Shown here one piece after another: positions 35,915 through 45,605 of a stretch of DNA of 64,000 nt. Position 1 is the first letter of the stretch. Each line of letters opens with the position of its first letter. The position numbers and the translations under genes are program-made. The notes beneath the pieces are model-generated. The model ran no database searches. It saw only the letters and a list, made by a program, of their open reading frames with translations, and was not told where the DNA came from. The stretch covers positions 124,001 through 188,000 of the forward strand of contig NZ_FOTE01000011.1 in NCBI RefSeq assembly GCF_900114475.1. The letters run 5' to 3'. Origin of the DNA: Paenibacillus sp. 1_12. Its GTDB lineage: Bacteria > Bacillota > Bacilli > Paenibacillales > NBRC-103111.

Positions 35915-37399
35915 TTATCTGTACAAAGGCCCCTTGACCCCATCCTCGATCAAGGGCGCTTCATAGGGCTTAGAGGGTTGAAGCTTGGGATTAGGCTGTC
36001 CGGAGGAAGTGCTTGGGTAAATCGCAATAATGGTCGGCTGTGCCGCATACGTATCCTGCGAGATGCGCTCCTGAGCAATAATCCGGTCAGCTTGCTTTTT
36101 ATAGCGTAATGTATCTACAACATAACCGGGCCTGCCTTCACTAATCAGCTGCTGCTTGCCAGGTGACAAGGTGGGGTTAGCCACATAGCGGATTTCGGGC
36201 TGCAGCGTGCGAATGGTAAACGATTCGATAGCATACGTCGTATCCAAGGGGATTTGACCGAATAGTTTAACTGTCATTTGCCGATCGTCTACTGATGTAC
36301 GGATGAGAAGATACTTGTCTGTACTATTGCGAAACTGAAAATTAATATGGCCTGCTGCAAAGGTTGCATCTTGTCCAAGGGCGACATAGCTGACTGGTAG
36401 GGAATGATGGCGTCTTTCGACAATCGCGAGCCCAGCGCGAAGCACTGCATTATATAGTGTAGAGGATACCTGACAGATCCCGCCTCCGATGCCCGGAACT
36501 AACTTGCCGTTTACGATGACTGGTGCCTCCTGAAAGCCGAATCGTGCCTCTGTCTGTGTAATATAAGTGGCGTAATCAAATACCTCACCCGGCTTCATTA
36601 ACAGGTCATGAATCGTAGACGCCGTCGAACGGACGTTGTGGAGGCGGCCTTCGCTTGTCTGCAATAAAGGCGTTGAAAATTCGCTGATTTTACGATCCAC
36701 CCCCTGAGCCTGGAGAATAGAGAGTGTTAGCTCAGGATTCTGGGTCACAAAGGATAGAGGAATATCGACGGGGCCCCTACTTTCCTCAGAACGTGAAGGT
36801 GCCTGACTAACTTTTCCCAGTGGACGGACAGCATCCCGTAATTGCTGGAGCAATGCGGTCTCATCTATTCGGCTTACGTGTTTATCAGGAATATAACTGA
36901 TTTGATCGGTAGGCCCTACGATGCGCTGAGCTGGGCTTGGTTGCTGTGCATACAGGCTGGGAAATTGCTGAAGAAGTACTCCGTGGAGGACAGCGGGCTC
37001 AAATTCGTAACGCAGTGCTTGATGTCGATTATTCAGCTGCCAGCGAGACAACGCCCGAGACCAGGGTGATCCCGAACGCAGCTGTGTCAACGGCTCAAGC
37101 ACGTCCTCTAAGGACACACGAAGCCCAAGCTGCTCCATCGTGGTTGTAACGGTGGTCAGCTTCATATCGGGCTGCTCGCTAACCAAGCGAAGGGGCTGCT
37201 GCTGGACAAGTTTGATTTGTTCGTTAAGCTGCTGCTCGAATTCCTTGTAGGTGATCCCATTCACATGCCAGTGATCCACAAAGTAGCCAGCGGGCATTCG
37301 GTTTTGCAAACCATATAGAGCAACTACCAGACAAGCCGCAGCGGCTATAATCAACATGTACACAATCAGGCGTATAGTAAGGTTTTGATACGGTGCCAT
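35915..37399 (-). CDS. VanW/G5 domain membrane-anchored protein (YoaR-like)
   Basis: A 494-residue protein with one N-terminal membrane segment (residues about 9-29), a putative peptidoglycan-binding region (about 35-190), a VanW domain (HNVRSTASTIHDLLMKPGEVFDYA ... PGIGGGICQVSSTLYNAVLRAGL) and a C-terminal G5-like segment (TIRTLQPEIRYVANPTLSPGKQQ). The family sits outside the membrane and is linked to cell wall; its biochemical role is unknown. ATG at 37399 with AAAGGAG upstream. It is convergent with argH. The 298 bases between its start and ftsE hold no recognised feature. Confidence 0.88.
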   Translation of the reverse strand: MAPYQNLTIRLIVYMLIIAAAACLVVALYGLQNRMPAGYFVDHWHVNGITYKEFEQQLNEQIKLVQQQPLRLVSEQPDMKLTTVTTTMEQLGLRVSLEDVLEPLTQLRSGSPWSRALSRWQLNNRHQALRYEFEPAVLHGVLLQQFPSLYAQQPSPAQRIVGPTDQISYIPDKHVSRIDETALLQQLRDAVRPLGKVSQAPSRSEESRGPVDIPLSFVTQNPELTLSILQAQGVDRKISEFSTPLLQTSEGRLHNVRSTASTIHDLLMKPGEVFDYATYITQTEARFGFQEAPVIVNGKLVPGIGGGICQVSSTLYNAVLRAGLAIVERRHHSLPVSYVALGQDATFAAGHINFQFRNSTDKYLLIRTSVDDRQMTVKLFGQIPLDTTYAIESFTIRTLQPEIRYVANPTLSPGKQQLISEGRPGYVVDTLRYKKQADRIIAQERISQDTYAAQPTIIAIYPSTSSGQPNPKLQPSKPYEAPLIEDGVKGPLYR

Positions 37400-37697
37400 C
37401 GATACGCTCCTTTATGGAAAGTGCCTTGCGCGTTCCGCATTCTCTGCTCGTACCATTGATGTATATGCGGTCCAGTTCAGGAACTTGCCTGCACCACCGA
37501 TCCAACAATAAATGTGAAAAAATGTAGAAAATCATTTCCATACGAAGGATTTTGGCCGTTGATGTCGAAACCATATAAGCTAACGAGGATTAACGGCTTA
37601 GTGGTTCTTACCGGATGGCAAGTGTTTATCCAGGTAGCGAGCACGTATAAGCAAGCCTATACGTTCTTAACTACTTAAACAATCAGGATGTGATACC

Positions 37698-38384
37698 GTG
37701 ATAGAAATGCAAGATGTGTGGAAAACGTACCCAGACGGTAGTCAAGCATTAAAAGGGATCACCGTCAATGTGAATCGCAACGAATTTCTGTATGTCGTTG
37801 GACCCTCCGGCGCAGGAAAATCGACATTTATGAAATTGATTTATAGAGAAGAACGGCCTACCAAGGGGAGCATTTTCGTTAACGGTTTCAATTTGGAGAA
37901 GCTCAAGCAGCGGAAGATTCCGTATGTGAGACGTAATATTGGGGTTATTTTTCAAGATTATCGGCTTCTGCCCAAGCTAACGGCGTTTGAGAACATCGCT
38001 TTTGCGATGGAGGTTATCGAGGCGCCAAAGAAAATCATCAAGAAACGCGTGCTTGAGGTGCTGGAATTAGTTAAGCTGCGGGATAAGGCAAGCTCGCTGC
38101 CGACACAAATGTCCGGAGGAGAGCAGCAGCGGATCGCGATTGCGAGGGCTATTGTGAACAACCCAACCGTTATTATCGCGGATGAGCCTACTGGTAACCT
38201 CGATCCCGATACCTCGTGGGGCATTATGAAGCTAATGGAAGAAATTAATTTTCGTGGTACGACCATTATTATGGCAACCCATAATAAAGAAATTGTGAAT
38301 ACGATGCGTAAACGTGTACTTGCGATTGAAGATGGTCAAATTGCCCGCGATCAGGTCAGGGGTGAATACGGCTATGAGGATTAG
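37698..38384 (+). CDS. ftsE: Cell division ABC transporter ATPase FtsE
   Basis: ATPase of the FtsEX complex, which passes a signal from the cytoplasm to a peptidoglycan hydrolase outside. The 228-residue protein has Walker A GPSGAGKST, the FtsE-type VRRNIGVIFQDYRLLP, signature MSGGEQQRIAIARA and Walker B VIIADEPTGNLDP. GTG start at 37698. It overlaps ftsX by 11 bases. Confidence 0.96.
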   Translation: MIEMQDVWKTYPDGSQALKGITVNVNRNEFLYVVGPSGAGKSTFMKLIYREERPTKGSIFVNGFNLEKLKQRKIPYVRRNIGVIFQDYRLLPKLTAFENIAFAMEVIEAPKKIIKKRVLEVLELVKLRDKASSLPTQMSGGEQQRIAIARAIVNNPTVIIADEPTGNLDPDTSWGIMKLMEEINFRGTTIIMATHNKEIVNTMRKRVLAIEDGQIARDQVRGEYGYED

Positions 38385-39291
38385 CACAGGGTTCCGCCAT
38401 ATTCGTGAGGGCGGTAAAAATGTAATCCGCAATGGCTGGATGTCATTCGCTTCGATCAGTTCGATTTCGATTTCGTTATTTATTCTCGGTGTTTTTTTGC
38501 TGCTGACCTTGAATGTGAATTATTTGGCGGAGCAAATTGAATCACAGGTTGAAATTCGTGTATATCTGGATGTCGAAATTCCTAAAGATCAGATACAGCC
38601 TCTACAAAACGAAATTAGCGCGATTCCTCAAGTCGACAAGGTGAAATTTGTGTCTAAGGAAGAAGGAATTGTGTATTTACGTGAAAAGCTTGGGGAAAGC
38701 GGCAAGCAGCTGCTGGAAGGCTTTGAGGGTGAGAACAATCCTTTGAACGATTCGTTTACAGTCGAGGTTCTGGCGCCGCGCGAGGTAGCGAAAGTAGCAC
38801 AGAAGATTACAGAGATCAATAATAAAAAGCCGACTAAGCCTATATATCGTGTCAGCTATGGGCAAGGAACGGTAGAAACGATGTTTAAGGTAACAAAAAT
38901 TGTCCGTTATGTAGGTCTTGCGATGGTTGCCGGACTTGCGCTCACGGCGATGTTCCTGATCGCGAATACCATTAAACTGACGATTATCGCGCGTCGGCGT
39001 GAAATTGCTATTATGAAGTTGGTAGGAGCAACTAATTCCTTTATTCGCTGGCCATTTTTTATAGAGGGTGCACTGCTTGGCGTGGTGGGTTCTGTCATAC
39101 CGGTTACTGTTTTGTTATACGGCTATTGGCAAATGATGGAGTCGACTCAATTGGATTTAAATTTACTGATGATTAAGCTGCTTCCGTTTCAACAGATCTA
39201 CTTGACGATGTCGTGCTTATTGCTAGGGATTGGAATCCTAATAGGCATTTGGGGAAGTACGCTGTCTGTTCGCAAATTTTTACGGGTCTAA
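38374..39291 (+). CDS. ftsX: Cell division protein FtsX
   Basis: Membrane partner of FtsE. The 305-residue protein has four hydrophobic helices and a large extracellular loop between the first two (about residues 50-170) that contacts the hydrolase in relatives. ISTGFRHIREGGKNVIRNGWM is the usual FtsX N-terminus, which supports the ATG at 38374 with AGGGGTG upstream; an in-frame ATG 60 bases earlier lies deep within ftsE. ARRREIAIMKLVGATNSFIRWPFFIEGALLG is conserved. The M23 peptidase gene follows directly. Confidence 0.95.
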   Translation: MRISTGFRHIREGGKNVIRNGWMSFASISSISISLFILGVFLLLTLNVNYLAEQIESQVEIRVYLDVEIPKDQIQPLQNEISAIPQVDKVKFVSKEEGIVYLREKLGESGKQLLEGFEGENNPLNDSFTVEVLAPREVAKVAQKITEINNKKPTKPIYRVSYGQGTVETMFKVTKIVRYVGLAMVAGLALTAMFLIANTIKLTIIARRREIAIMKLVGATNSFIRWPFFIEGALLGVVGSVIPVTVLLYGYWQMMESTQLDLNLLMIKLLPFQQIYLTMSCLLLGIGILIGIWGSTLSVRKFLRV

Positions 39292-39356
39292 ACCAGTTAC
39301 TGGTAATCTACTTAACGTCCATACCCGTCTAGTCTAATTATGGGGGGAACCGAAGT

Positions 39357-40634
39357 TTGAAGAAATATGTGCTAACTTTCATCATATCGGCAGGATTGGT
39401 CGGTACGTTAATAGCGCCGCAGTTTGCGGGGGCCGCTGTTTCTGCCACTCAGCGAATTGAGCAGGAACTTAACCAGCTAAGAAAAGGGCTGTCTGATAAT
39501 CAGAAAAAGGCAGCTGAAAGCAAATCTACAATTGATAAAATCGCGCAGGAAAAACAGGCAGTCACTAAGGATCTGAATACAGTGCTGGCAGAGATTGTGA
39601 CAGCTAATCTGAAACTGAACGAGCTGAATAATCAGATTAGTGAGGGGAAGGAAAAGCTGGCTGTCAACGGCAAAGAGCTGGAAGAGGTTGAGGAGCGTAT
39701 CGATACTCGGGACAAGCTATTGAAGTCGCGTCTTCGGTTGATGTATATGAACGGTGTGGTTTCGTATGCGGATGTACTGCTGAGCTCTACGAGTTTCGGT
39801 GACTTTCTTGACCGTTTGAATGCTTTGAATGCTATAGTGAATCAAGATAAACATATATTGGAGGAAAATCGAAAAGATAGAACGCAGAAAGAAGAGAAAG
39901 ATGCGCAGATAAAGCACGAGCTGAGTCAGGTTGGGGATTTGTACAGTGAACAGGCTACTCGTAAAGCGGAGCTTGATAATAAGGAAAAAGAAAAGCAAGT
40001 CATGATCGCCAGCCTCTCGCAAAAGGAAAAAGAAGAGAAAAGTACTCTCGAGGATATTAGCGAGGATTCGGAAAAGAAGCTAGTAGAAGAGGCACGCAAG
40101 CAGTCGGCACTGGCTGAAGCCAGGCGCAAAGATGCTGAGGCTGCAGCAGCCGCCGCGGCAGCCAAGGCCAAAGCCAAAGCAGGCAATAACGGCAGTTCCA
40201 GCAGCGCTGCCCCAACCCCAGCCGCTCCCTTCACAGGCGGCAAATTCGGTTATCCATTAGCCAAGGTGGCCCCAATGACCTCTGATTTCGGTTATCGCTC
40301 CGATCCGTTTAATGGGAAGAAGACGATGCATAAGGGCATCGACCTTGGAGCTCCCAATGGAACGAACATTTTAGCTGCGGGCGATGGTGTTGTCATCGTT
40401 GCTTCCTGGTGGAGCGGCTATGGGAATACGGTTATAATTGATCATGGCAATGGCTATTGGACGTTATATGGACATATCCGTAACGGAGGGACGGTTGTAG
40501 AGAAAGGGGATGCCGTCAAACGTGGCCAAAAAGTGGCTGAGGTGGGCTCGACCGGAGAATCAACGGGCAATCATCTTCATTTCGAGGTACGTATTAACGA
40601 AGACCCCGTAGATCCTAAGCCGTATCTTCGCTAA
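39357..40634 (+). CDS. Secreted M23 peptidoglycan hydrolase with coiled coil (PcsB/EnvC-like)
   Basis: A 425-residue exported protein: signal peptide (about 1-27, ending FAGAA), a long coiled-coil region (about 30-265) ending in an Ala/Lys/Glu-rich stretch, a Ser/Pro linker, and a C-terminal LytM/M23 domain with zinc ligands His325 and Asp329 in HKGID and His408 in HLHFEV. The coiled coil plus catalytic domain is the plan of FtsEX-controlled hydrolases or activators. Because the active-site residues are present it is probably an active endopeptidase. TTG start at 39357, after GGGGGG. Its place right after ftsX supports control by FtsEX. Confidence 0.9.
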   Translation: MKKYVLTFIISAGLVGTLIAPQFAGAAVSATQRIEQELNQLRKGLSDNQKKAAESKSTIDKIAQEKQAVTKDLNTVLAEIVTANLKLNELNNQISEGKEKLAVNGKELEEVEERIDTRDKLLKSRLRLMYMNGVVSYADVLLSSTSFGDFLDRLNALNAIVNQDKHILEENRKDRTQKEEKDAQIKHELSQVGDLYSEQATRKAELDNKEKEKQVMIASLSQKEKEEKSTLEDISEDSEKKLVEEARKQSALAEARRKDAEAAAAAAAAKAKAKAGNNGSSSSAAPTPAAPFTGGKFGYPLAKVAPMTSDFGYRSDPFNGKKTMHKGIDLGAPNGTNILAAGDGVVIVASWWSGYGNTVIIDHGNGYWTLYGHIRNGGTVVEKGDAVKRGQKVAEVGSTGESTGNHLHFEVRINEDPVDPKPYLR

Positions 40635-40719
40635 ACCGCTGTTAATAATTTCTAGAGGCTTGTCATACACTACAAAGACGAGTCCAATAAGGTAGTCGCA
40701 AAGGCGGTGTATTTAAAGT

Positions 40720-42171
40720 ATGACCTTCAAGGGACGTACGGTTATTTTATTTGTTTTGCTGGCGATGTTTGGGAGCAGTATCATGACGCTTATGATCGTG
40801 AACCCTTCCACATTAGCTGCAGGTTTGAAAGGGAGTGCAGCAGGCACATCTGCGAAGTCAGGCCTAAGCACCAAAGACATGAACAAGCTGTCAACTACTT
40901 ATCAGCTAATCGAAGGTAAATTTTTGTCTCAGGTTGACCATGATAAGGTCATGACGGGTGCCATTAATGGTATGCTGTCGTCATTGGAGGACCCTTTCAC
41001 CGTCTATATGGATCAAAAGGAAGCTAAGCAATTCGATGAAAGCATTACCTCTTCCTTTCAAGGAATTGGCGCTGAGGTATCCTCTGAGGAAGGCAAAGTA
41101 ACGATTGTTTCTCCTATCAAGGGGTCGCCAGCCGAAAAAGCAGGATTGCATGCCAATGATGTCATTGTGTCAGTCAATGGAGAAAAGCTGGACGGCTTAA
41201 CGCTGAATCAGGCGATTATGAAAATCCGTGGTCCCAAAGGAACCCAGGCCAAGCTGGAAATTGTGCGCACAGGTTCTTCGGAACCCATCCAAATGACGGT
41301 CGTAAGGGATGATATCGACGTTGAGACGGTTTATGCGGAGATGCTTCCTAACAATATCGGTAAAATCGAGATTCGCCAGTTTTCCAGTAATACTTCCAAA
41401 AGATTCAAGGATGAGTTGACAGGTCTTGAGGCTAAAGGGATGAAGGGCTTGGTCATTGACGTTCGGAACGACCCGGGTGGTCTGCTGTCGGCGGTCGTTG
41501 AAATTGTCGAGCCGTTTGTACCCAAAGGGAAACCGATTGTAAAAATTGAGAACCGCAAGGGTGAGCAGGAGGATACAACCTCTCAAGGCACAGGTAAAAA
41601 CTATCCTGTCACGGTATTGATCAATAAAGGCAGTGCCAGCGCTTCGGAAATACTGGCAGGAGCTCTACATGATTCCTCCGGCAGCAAGCTGATAGGGGAA
41701 ACTACTTATGGTAAGGGAACGGTTCAGGTTACGTTTGAAAAAGAGATGGGCGATGGCAGCAATATCAAAATGACGGTATATAAATGGCTGACGCCAAGCG
41801 GCACCTGGATTCATAAAAAAGGGATTGCGCCAGACATTGCTGTTGATCAGCCTGCTTATTTCAAAGTAGCTCCGTTAACGAAAAAAGCAACTTTGGTGCA
41901 AGATACAAGCAGTGAAGACGTTAAAAACCTGCAAACGATGCTAAAGGGACTGGGCTTGAATCCAGAGCGTGCGGATGGTTACTATAGTGAAAAGACAGCT
42001 CTGGCGGTCAAAGCATTCCAGCGGATGCAAAATATGCCGATCACCGGAGAGGTTGATACGGAAACGGCCACACGTCTGGAAAAGATGATTTTAGCAGAAA
42101 TTAAAGATCCTAAAAATGATCTGCAGCTCAAGGCTGCAACCCAGCATCTGCAATCGATAATGACCAAATAA
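40720..42171 (+). CDS. ctpB: C-terminal processing S41 peptidase, CtpB-like
   Basis: A 483-residue exported serine protease. N-terminal membrane or signal segment (about 7-27), PDZ domain (about 110-195, GIGAEVSSEEGKVTIVSPIKGSPAEKAGL split by the substrate loop), S41 core with catalytic Ser309 in GSASASE and Lys332 in YGKGTVQ, and a C-terminal peptidoglycan-binding domain (SSEDVKNLQTMLKGLGL ... RMQNMPITGEVD). In Bacillus CtpB cleaves SpoIVFA during sporulation. The wall-binding domain at the end suggests it acts at the cell envelope. It follows the M23 gene by 85 bases. Confidence 0.92.
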   Translation: MTFKGRTVILFVLLAMFGSSIMTLMIVNPSTLAAGLKGSAAGTSAKSGLSTKDMNKLSTTYQLIEGKFLSQVDHDKVMTGAINGMLSSLEDPFTVYMDQKEAKQFDESITSSFQGIGAEVSSEEGKVTIVSPIKGSPAEKAGLHANDVIVSVNGEKLDGLTLNQAIMKIRGPKGTQAKLEIVRTGSSEPIQMTVVRDDIDVETVYAEMLPNNIGKIEIRQFSSNTSKRFKDELTGLEAKGMKGLVIDVRNDPGGLLSAVVEIVEPFVPKGKPIVKIENRKGEQEDTTSQGTGKNYPVTVLINKGSASASEILAGALHDSSGSKLIGETTYGKGTVQVTFEKEMGDGSNIKMTVYKWLTPSGTWIHKKGIAPDIAVDQPAYFKVAPLTKKATLVQDTSSEDVKNLQTMLKGLGLNPERADGYYSEKTALAVKAFQRMQNMPITGEVDTETATRLEKMILAEIKDPKNDLQLKAATQHLQSIMTK

Positions 42172-42330
42172 AAATTCAAAGTTAAAGGCTCCAAGAACCT
42201 GGATTCCATTCAGCACAAAAGGTTTATATAAAGAGGGTGGGCAGGAATCAGCCTGCTCTACGTCGAATCCTAATGAGGAGAGTGGATATGTCCGCCTTCC
42301 TATTTTATTGTTGCAGAGGGAGCTTTCCAC

Positions 42331-43596
42331 ATGAACGTGTTTATGGAGATCGCACTTAAAGGGCTGCAGGCCCTGCTTCAATTACTGATCAATCCTTTTT
42401 ATTATGTAGGTATACTGTTTGTTATTTTACAATACCGTAGGCAGATTACTCTGGAGCGTAAATTATTCCATACGAAGCTGCATTCGATACTGTCACAAAC
42501 GTGGCAGACGCTGCTCTGGGGCTGGGTCGGAGGCATAGCAGCTTCAATCGTTATGGCCTTCATTGGAGCAACGATACAAGTCGAGGCTGTGCTCTTGTTA
42601 TGGGCTGTCGCACTGCTGCTGCTTTTTATAAGAGTGCGATTTCTTTGCTGGGCTTATGCAATTGGGATTATCGGCATCCTGCAATCGATATGGATATGGA
42701 TTCCCGATGTGCATACAATAAATGGACTGTCTTGGCTAACGGGCCCATTGCTAGCATTAAATATGCCTTCCTTGCTCGCACTGATTGCGATCCTGCACGT
42801 AGTGGAGGCGGTGCTGGTTCGGTTGAAGGGTGCTCGTACAGGGACACCGATGTTCTATGAGAGCAAGCGTGGGAAAATTGTCGGAGGCTACCAACTTCAG
42901 GGTTTTTGGCCGATTGTGCTATTTCTCGTGATACCTTACCAGGGTGGAGGTACATTACTGCCATGGACACCGCTGCTAGGTGCAGGGCTGTGGGGCGGGG
43001 GTTGGACCATTATCGGCTTTCCAATGATGATTGGGTTTGCCGATGTCACAATATCCAGACTGCCAAAGGAGAAAGCCAAACTAAGCTCCAACCTTTTGTT
43101 CTTGTATGCAGGAGTGGTACTTCTCCTCGCTGCACTTGCTTATGTGGGACCTATAACGACTATGATTGCATGTCTGGGCTGCATATTGCTGCACGAGGTA
43201 TTGAGGTTATACAGCCGCTGGGACGAATCAAATCGAAAGCCGTATTTTGTTGAAGACCCGCGCGGTTTGAAAATACTGGGAGTCATGCCTGGAAGTGCAG
43301 GGGATGAACTGGGCATACAAGTAGGCGAGATTATCCATAAAGTCAATGGCCTACCTATTAAATCCAAACAAGATTTGCATCATGCGATGCAGCTGAACTC
43401 GGCATTTTGCAAGCTGGAGATATTGAATCTGGATGGAGAGAGTAAGTTTTTGAAACGGCCTATGTTTTCCGGAGAGCATCACCAGCTTGGCATTATTCTC
43501 GTTCCCGATCAGGATGCACCGTATTATGTCGAAGAGAAGCCGGTACATTTTTGGAGTTACTTACGTAGGAAGCTCCCAAGTACAATTAGCAAATGA
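42331..43596 (+). CDS. minJ: Polytopic membrane protein with C-terminal PDZ domain (MinJ-like)
   Basis: A 421-residue protein with about eight hydrophobic helices (residues about 15-290) followed by a PDZ domain (LKILGVMPGSAGDELGIQVGEIIHKVNGLPI). In Bacillus subtilis MinJ has the same architecture and lies in the same neighbourhood (ftsEX, ctpB, minJ, uvrB), where it bridges DivIVA and MinD at division sites. The call rests on architecture plus synteny. Start at the ATG 42331 behind GAGGGAG. A bidirectional terminator follows. Confidence 0.75.
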   Translation: MNVFMEIALKGLQALLQLLINPFYYVGILFVILQYRRQITLERKLFHTKLHSILSQTWQTLLWGWVGGIAASIVMAFIGATIQVEAVLLLWAVALLLLFIRVRFLCWAYAIGIIGILQSIWIWIPDVHTINGLSWLTGPLLALNMPSLLALIAILHVVEAVLVRLKGARTGTPMFYESKRGKIVGGYQLQGFWPIVLFLVIPYQGGGTLLPWTPLLGAGLWGGGWTIIGFPMMIGFADVTISRLPKEKAKLSSNLLFLYAGVVLLLAALAYVGPITTMIACLGCILLHEVLRLYSRWDESNRKPYFVEDPRGLKILGVMPGSAGDELGIQVGEIIHKVNGLPIKSKQDLHHAMQLNSAFCKLEILNLDGESKFLKRPMFSGEHHQLGIILVPDQDAPYYVEEKPVHFWSYLRRKLPSTISK

Positions 43597-43641
43597 TGCA
43601 TCATGTAGAACATGTGAAACTTAAATTGTTCCACAAGGAAC

Positions 43642-43678
43642 AAAAAATCTGTCGGAAATCATTTCCGACAGATTTTTT
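43642..43678. terminator. Bidirectional terminator between minJ-like gene and motB
   Basis: An almost perfect palindrome: six A, AATCTGTCGGAAAT, a central C, its complement and six T. It serves the plus-strand minJ-like gene and the minus-strand motAB. A smaller hairpin (TTGTTCC/GGAACAA, 43626-43643) precedes it. Confidence 0.93.
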
Positions 43679-43790
43679 AATATTCATATAAGAAGGATCG
43701 ACTTCCCCAACTGCTGGCTCGATTGGACATAATCCAACACGCGCTTGCGTAAAAATGAGATCAGCCTTTAGGCTCGAAATAGGACACATT

Positions 43791-44579
43791 TTAAGGTTTC
43801 GTAGGCTCACGCAAGACGATGATTTCTACCCGACGGTTTTTTGAGCGGTTCTCCTCTGAATCATTATTGACAACCGGATGCGTATCTGCGAATGCACTGG
43901 ACATGAATTTTTTCGAATCCAGACCCATAGTGTCTGTAAAATATCGAAGCACAGAGAGCGAACGCTCAGAAGATAGTCTCCAGTTATCCTTGAATAAGGA
44001 GCCGGTAGCTAACGGAAGGTTATCCGTATGTCCCTCAATGCTGATGGTAGAATCCAAAGTAGGAAACAAGCTCGTTAATTGATTAAGTATCGGGTAAGCT
44101 TCCTTCTTTAAATCAGCTTTACCGAGGTCAAATACAAACAGATCGTTTAAGGTTACGGTGATACCTCTGGGTGTATTGGCGACAAAAACCTGGGACTGTA
44201 AACTTTGCTGCTGTATGTACTGCTGTATCTTTTCCATGAGATCTTGAAGCTGTTTCTCACGAATGTCTCTCTGTTCTTTTTCTTCTTTATCTTTTTTATC
44301 CTTGTCGGCACTCTGGTTCTTATTGCCTTCATCGGCTTTGGAAATATTAACACGGCCGAGAACGCCATCTCCGCCAGGCAGCACTGATTCCGCTTTGGTG
44401 TATTGAAAGTTTAATGATTGGGCAAGCACGGAGTATTTCTCGGTATCAATTTTGCTCATTGCATACATGATAACAAAGAAGATTAAGAGCAGCGTGATTA
44501 AGTCCGCATAAGTGATTAACCATCGTTCGTGATTTTCATGCTCAGGATGCTTCTTCTTATTCCTCGCCACCCGGTTCAC
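43791..44579 (-). CDS. motB: Flagellar motor stator protein MotB
   Basis: Anchors the stator to peptidoglycan and forms the ion channel with MotA. The 262-residue protein has a short cytoplasmic N-terminus, a single membrane helix with the ion-binding Asp26 in TYADLITLLLIFFVIMYAMS, a linker, and an OmpA-like peptidoglycan-binding domain (SIEGHTDNLPLATG ... NRSKNRRVEI). GTG start at 44579, overlapping motA by 23 bases. Confidence 0.96.
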   Translation of the reverse strand: MNRVARNKKKHPEHENHERWLITYADLITLLLIFFVIMYAMSKIDTEKYSVLAQSLNFQYTKAESVLPGGDGVLGRVNISKADEGNKNQSADKDKKDKEEKEQRDIREKQLQDLMEKIQQYIQQQSLQSQVFVANTPRGITVTLNDLFVFDLGKADLKKEAYPILNQLTSLFPTLDSTISIEGHTDNLPLATGSLFKDNWRLSSERSLSVLRYFTDTMGLDSKKFMSSAFADTHPVVNNDSEENRSKNRRVEIIVLREPTKP

Positions 44580-45345
44580 CTGCGCCTTCAGCTTTCTTAT
44601 GGCTTTGATGTTGGAAGGATTTCAGCTTTTTCTTGATTAATTGCGGGTTTTCACCGGCTTGCAGAGCCAGTATGCCTTCCAGCATCAATTCCATTTCGGA
44701 AATTTGCTCTTTGCTGCGAATCTTGATCTTAGTAGCGAGAGGGAGATAAATCACATTGGCAGTAGATACCCCGTACAAAGTAGCGGTAAAAGCAACAGCG
44801 ATGGCAGGTCCCAATGTACCTGGATCAGAAAGGTTGCCCAAAACGTGAATCAAACCCATAACCGTACCGATGATACCCATAGCCGGTGCATATCCACCCG
44901 CAGTTTCAAATATTTTGGCCCAGCCTTCATGATGATGCTCCAAAGCATCCATTTCGAGCTCCAGAATTTGCCGAGTTAGTTCAGGGTCGGTACCATCAAC
45001 CACCATCATCAGCCCATCACGCAGAAAATCGTTCGGGTTCTCCTGAGCTCTCTGCTCCAGAGCGAGAACGCCTTCCCGTCGGGCTATAGTGGCCATATCA
45101 ACAAGCTCTTCAATAATAAGGCTGGGATCACGCTTCTTTTCCTTGAATGCCATAGCGAGCGCCTTCGGAATTTCTTTCAAACGGGACATCGGAAAGCTGA
45201 TGGCAACCGCACCTGCCGTACCCCCTAAAATGATAAGCATGGCACTGGGAACGATAAGCGCTTCAAGATGACCACCATCCCACATGTAGCCGCCTATTAA
45301 AGCACCCAAACCGATAATAAGACCTAAAATCGTTGTTAAATCCAC
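44557..45345 (-). CDS. motA: Flagellar motor stator protein MotA
   Basis: Cytoplasmic membrane half of the stator that pushes on FliG. The 262-residue protein has four membrane helices and the conserved GGYAPAMGIIGTVMGLIHVL and ATLYGVSTANVIYLPLATKIK. I take the GTG at 45345, giving the N-terminus MDLTTILGLIIGLGAL, since AAGGGTGG then lies eight bases upstream; a GTG at 45357 would overlap that site. A start 12 bases longer cannot be excluded. motA and motB form a two-gene unit facing minJ. Confidence 0.95.
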   Translation of the reverse strand: MDLTTILGLIIGLGALIGGYMWDGGHLEALIVPSAMLIILGGTAGAVAISFPMSRLKEIPKALAMAFKEKKRDPSLIIEELVDMATIARREGVLALEQRAQENPNDFLRDGLMMVVDGTDPELTRQILELEMDALEHHHEGWAKIFETAGGYAPAMGIIGTVMGLIHVLGNLSDPGTLGPAIAVAFTATLYGVSTANVIYLPLATKIKIRSKEQISEMELMLEGILALQAGENPQLIKKKLKSFQHQSHKKAEGAGEPGGEE

Positions 45346-45445
45346 TTTTCCTACCACCCTTACAATGAGTAAAATGCTGGCCTTCTATGGATTACGTTTG
45401 TCTTGCTTCCATAACTAACTTGCTAAAGCTGGAAGCATTCTCAGT

Positions 45446-45474
45446 TTGCAACAAAAGATGAAAAAAGGTATAAT
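45446..45474 (+). promoter_or_regulatory. SigA-type promoter for uvrB
   Basis: TTGCAA at 45446-45451 and TATAAT at 45469-45474, spacer 17 bases. Transcription would start near 45481, upstream of the chosen uvrB start and inside a LexA-like operator. Confidence 0.8.
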
Positions 45475-45479
45475 ACATG

Positions 45480-45493
45480 GGAACAGGTATTCC
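45480..45493 (+). promoter_or_regulatory. LexA (DinR) box candidate
   Basis: GGAACAGGTATTCC resembles the Gram-positive SOS box CGAACNNNNGTTCG with one inner and two outer deviations, and sits at the predicted transcription start. uvrB is an SOS gene in Bacillus subtilis (dinA). Confidence 0.6.
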
Positions 45494-45605
45494 TATGCAG
45501 CTCATTGTCGTTCGGTGTAAGACTTCGTCGAGAGGTGCATATTATTTATCGGAAGCAAGCGGTCAAAAGTTTAGAAAAATTGATCATTCGATGGACGGTG
45601 ATGGA

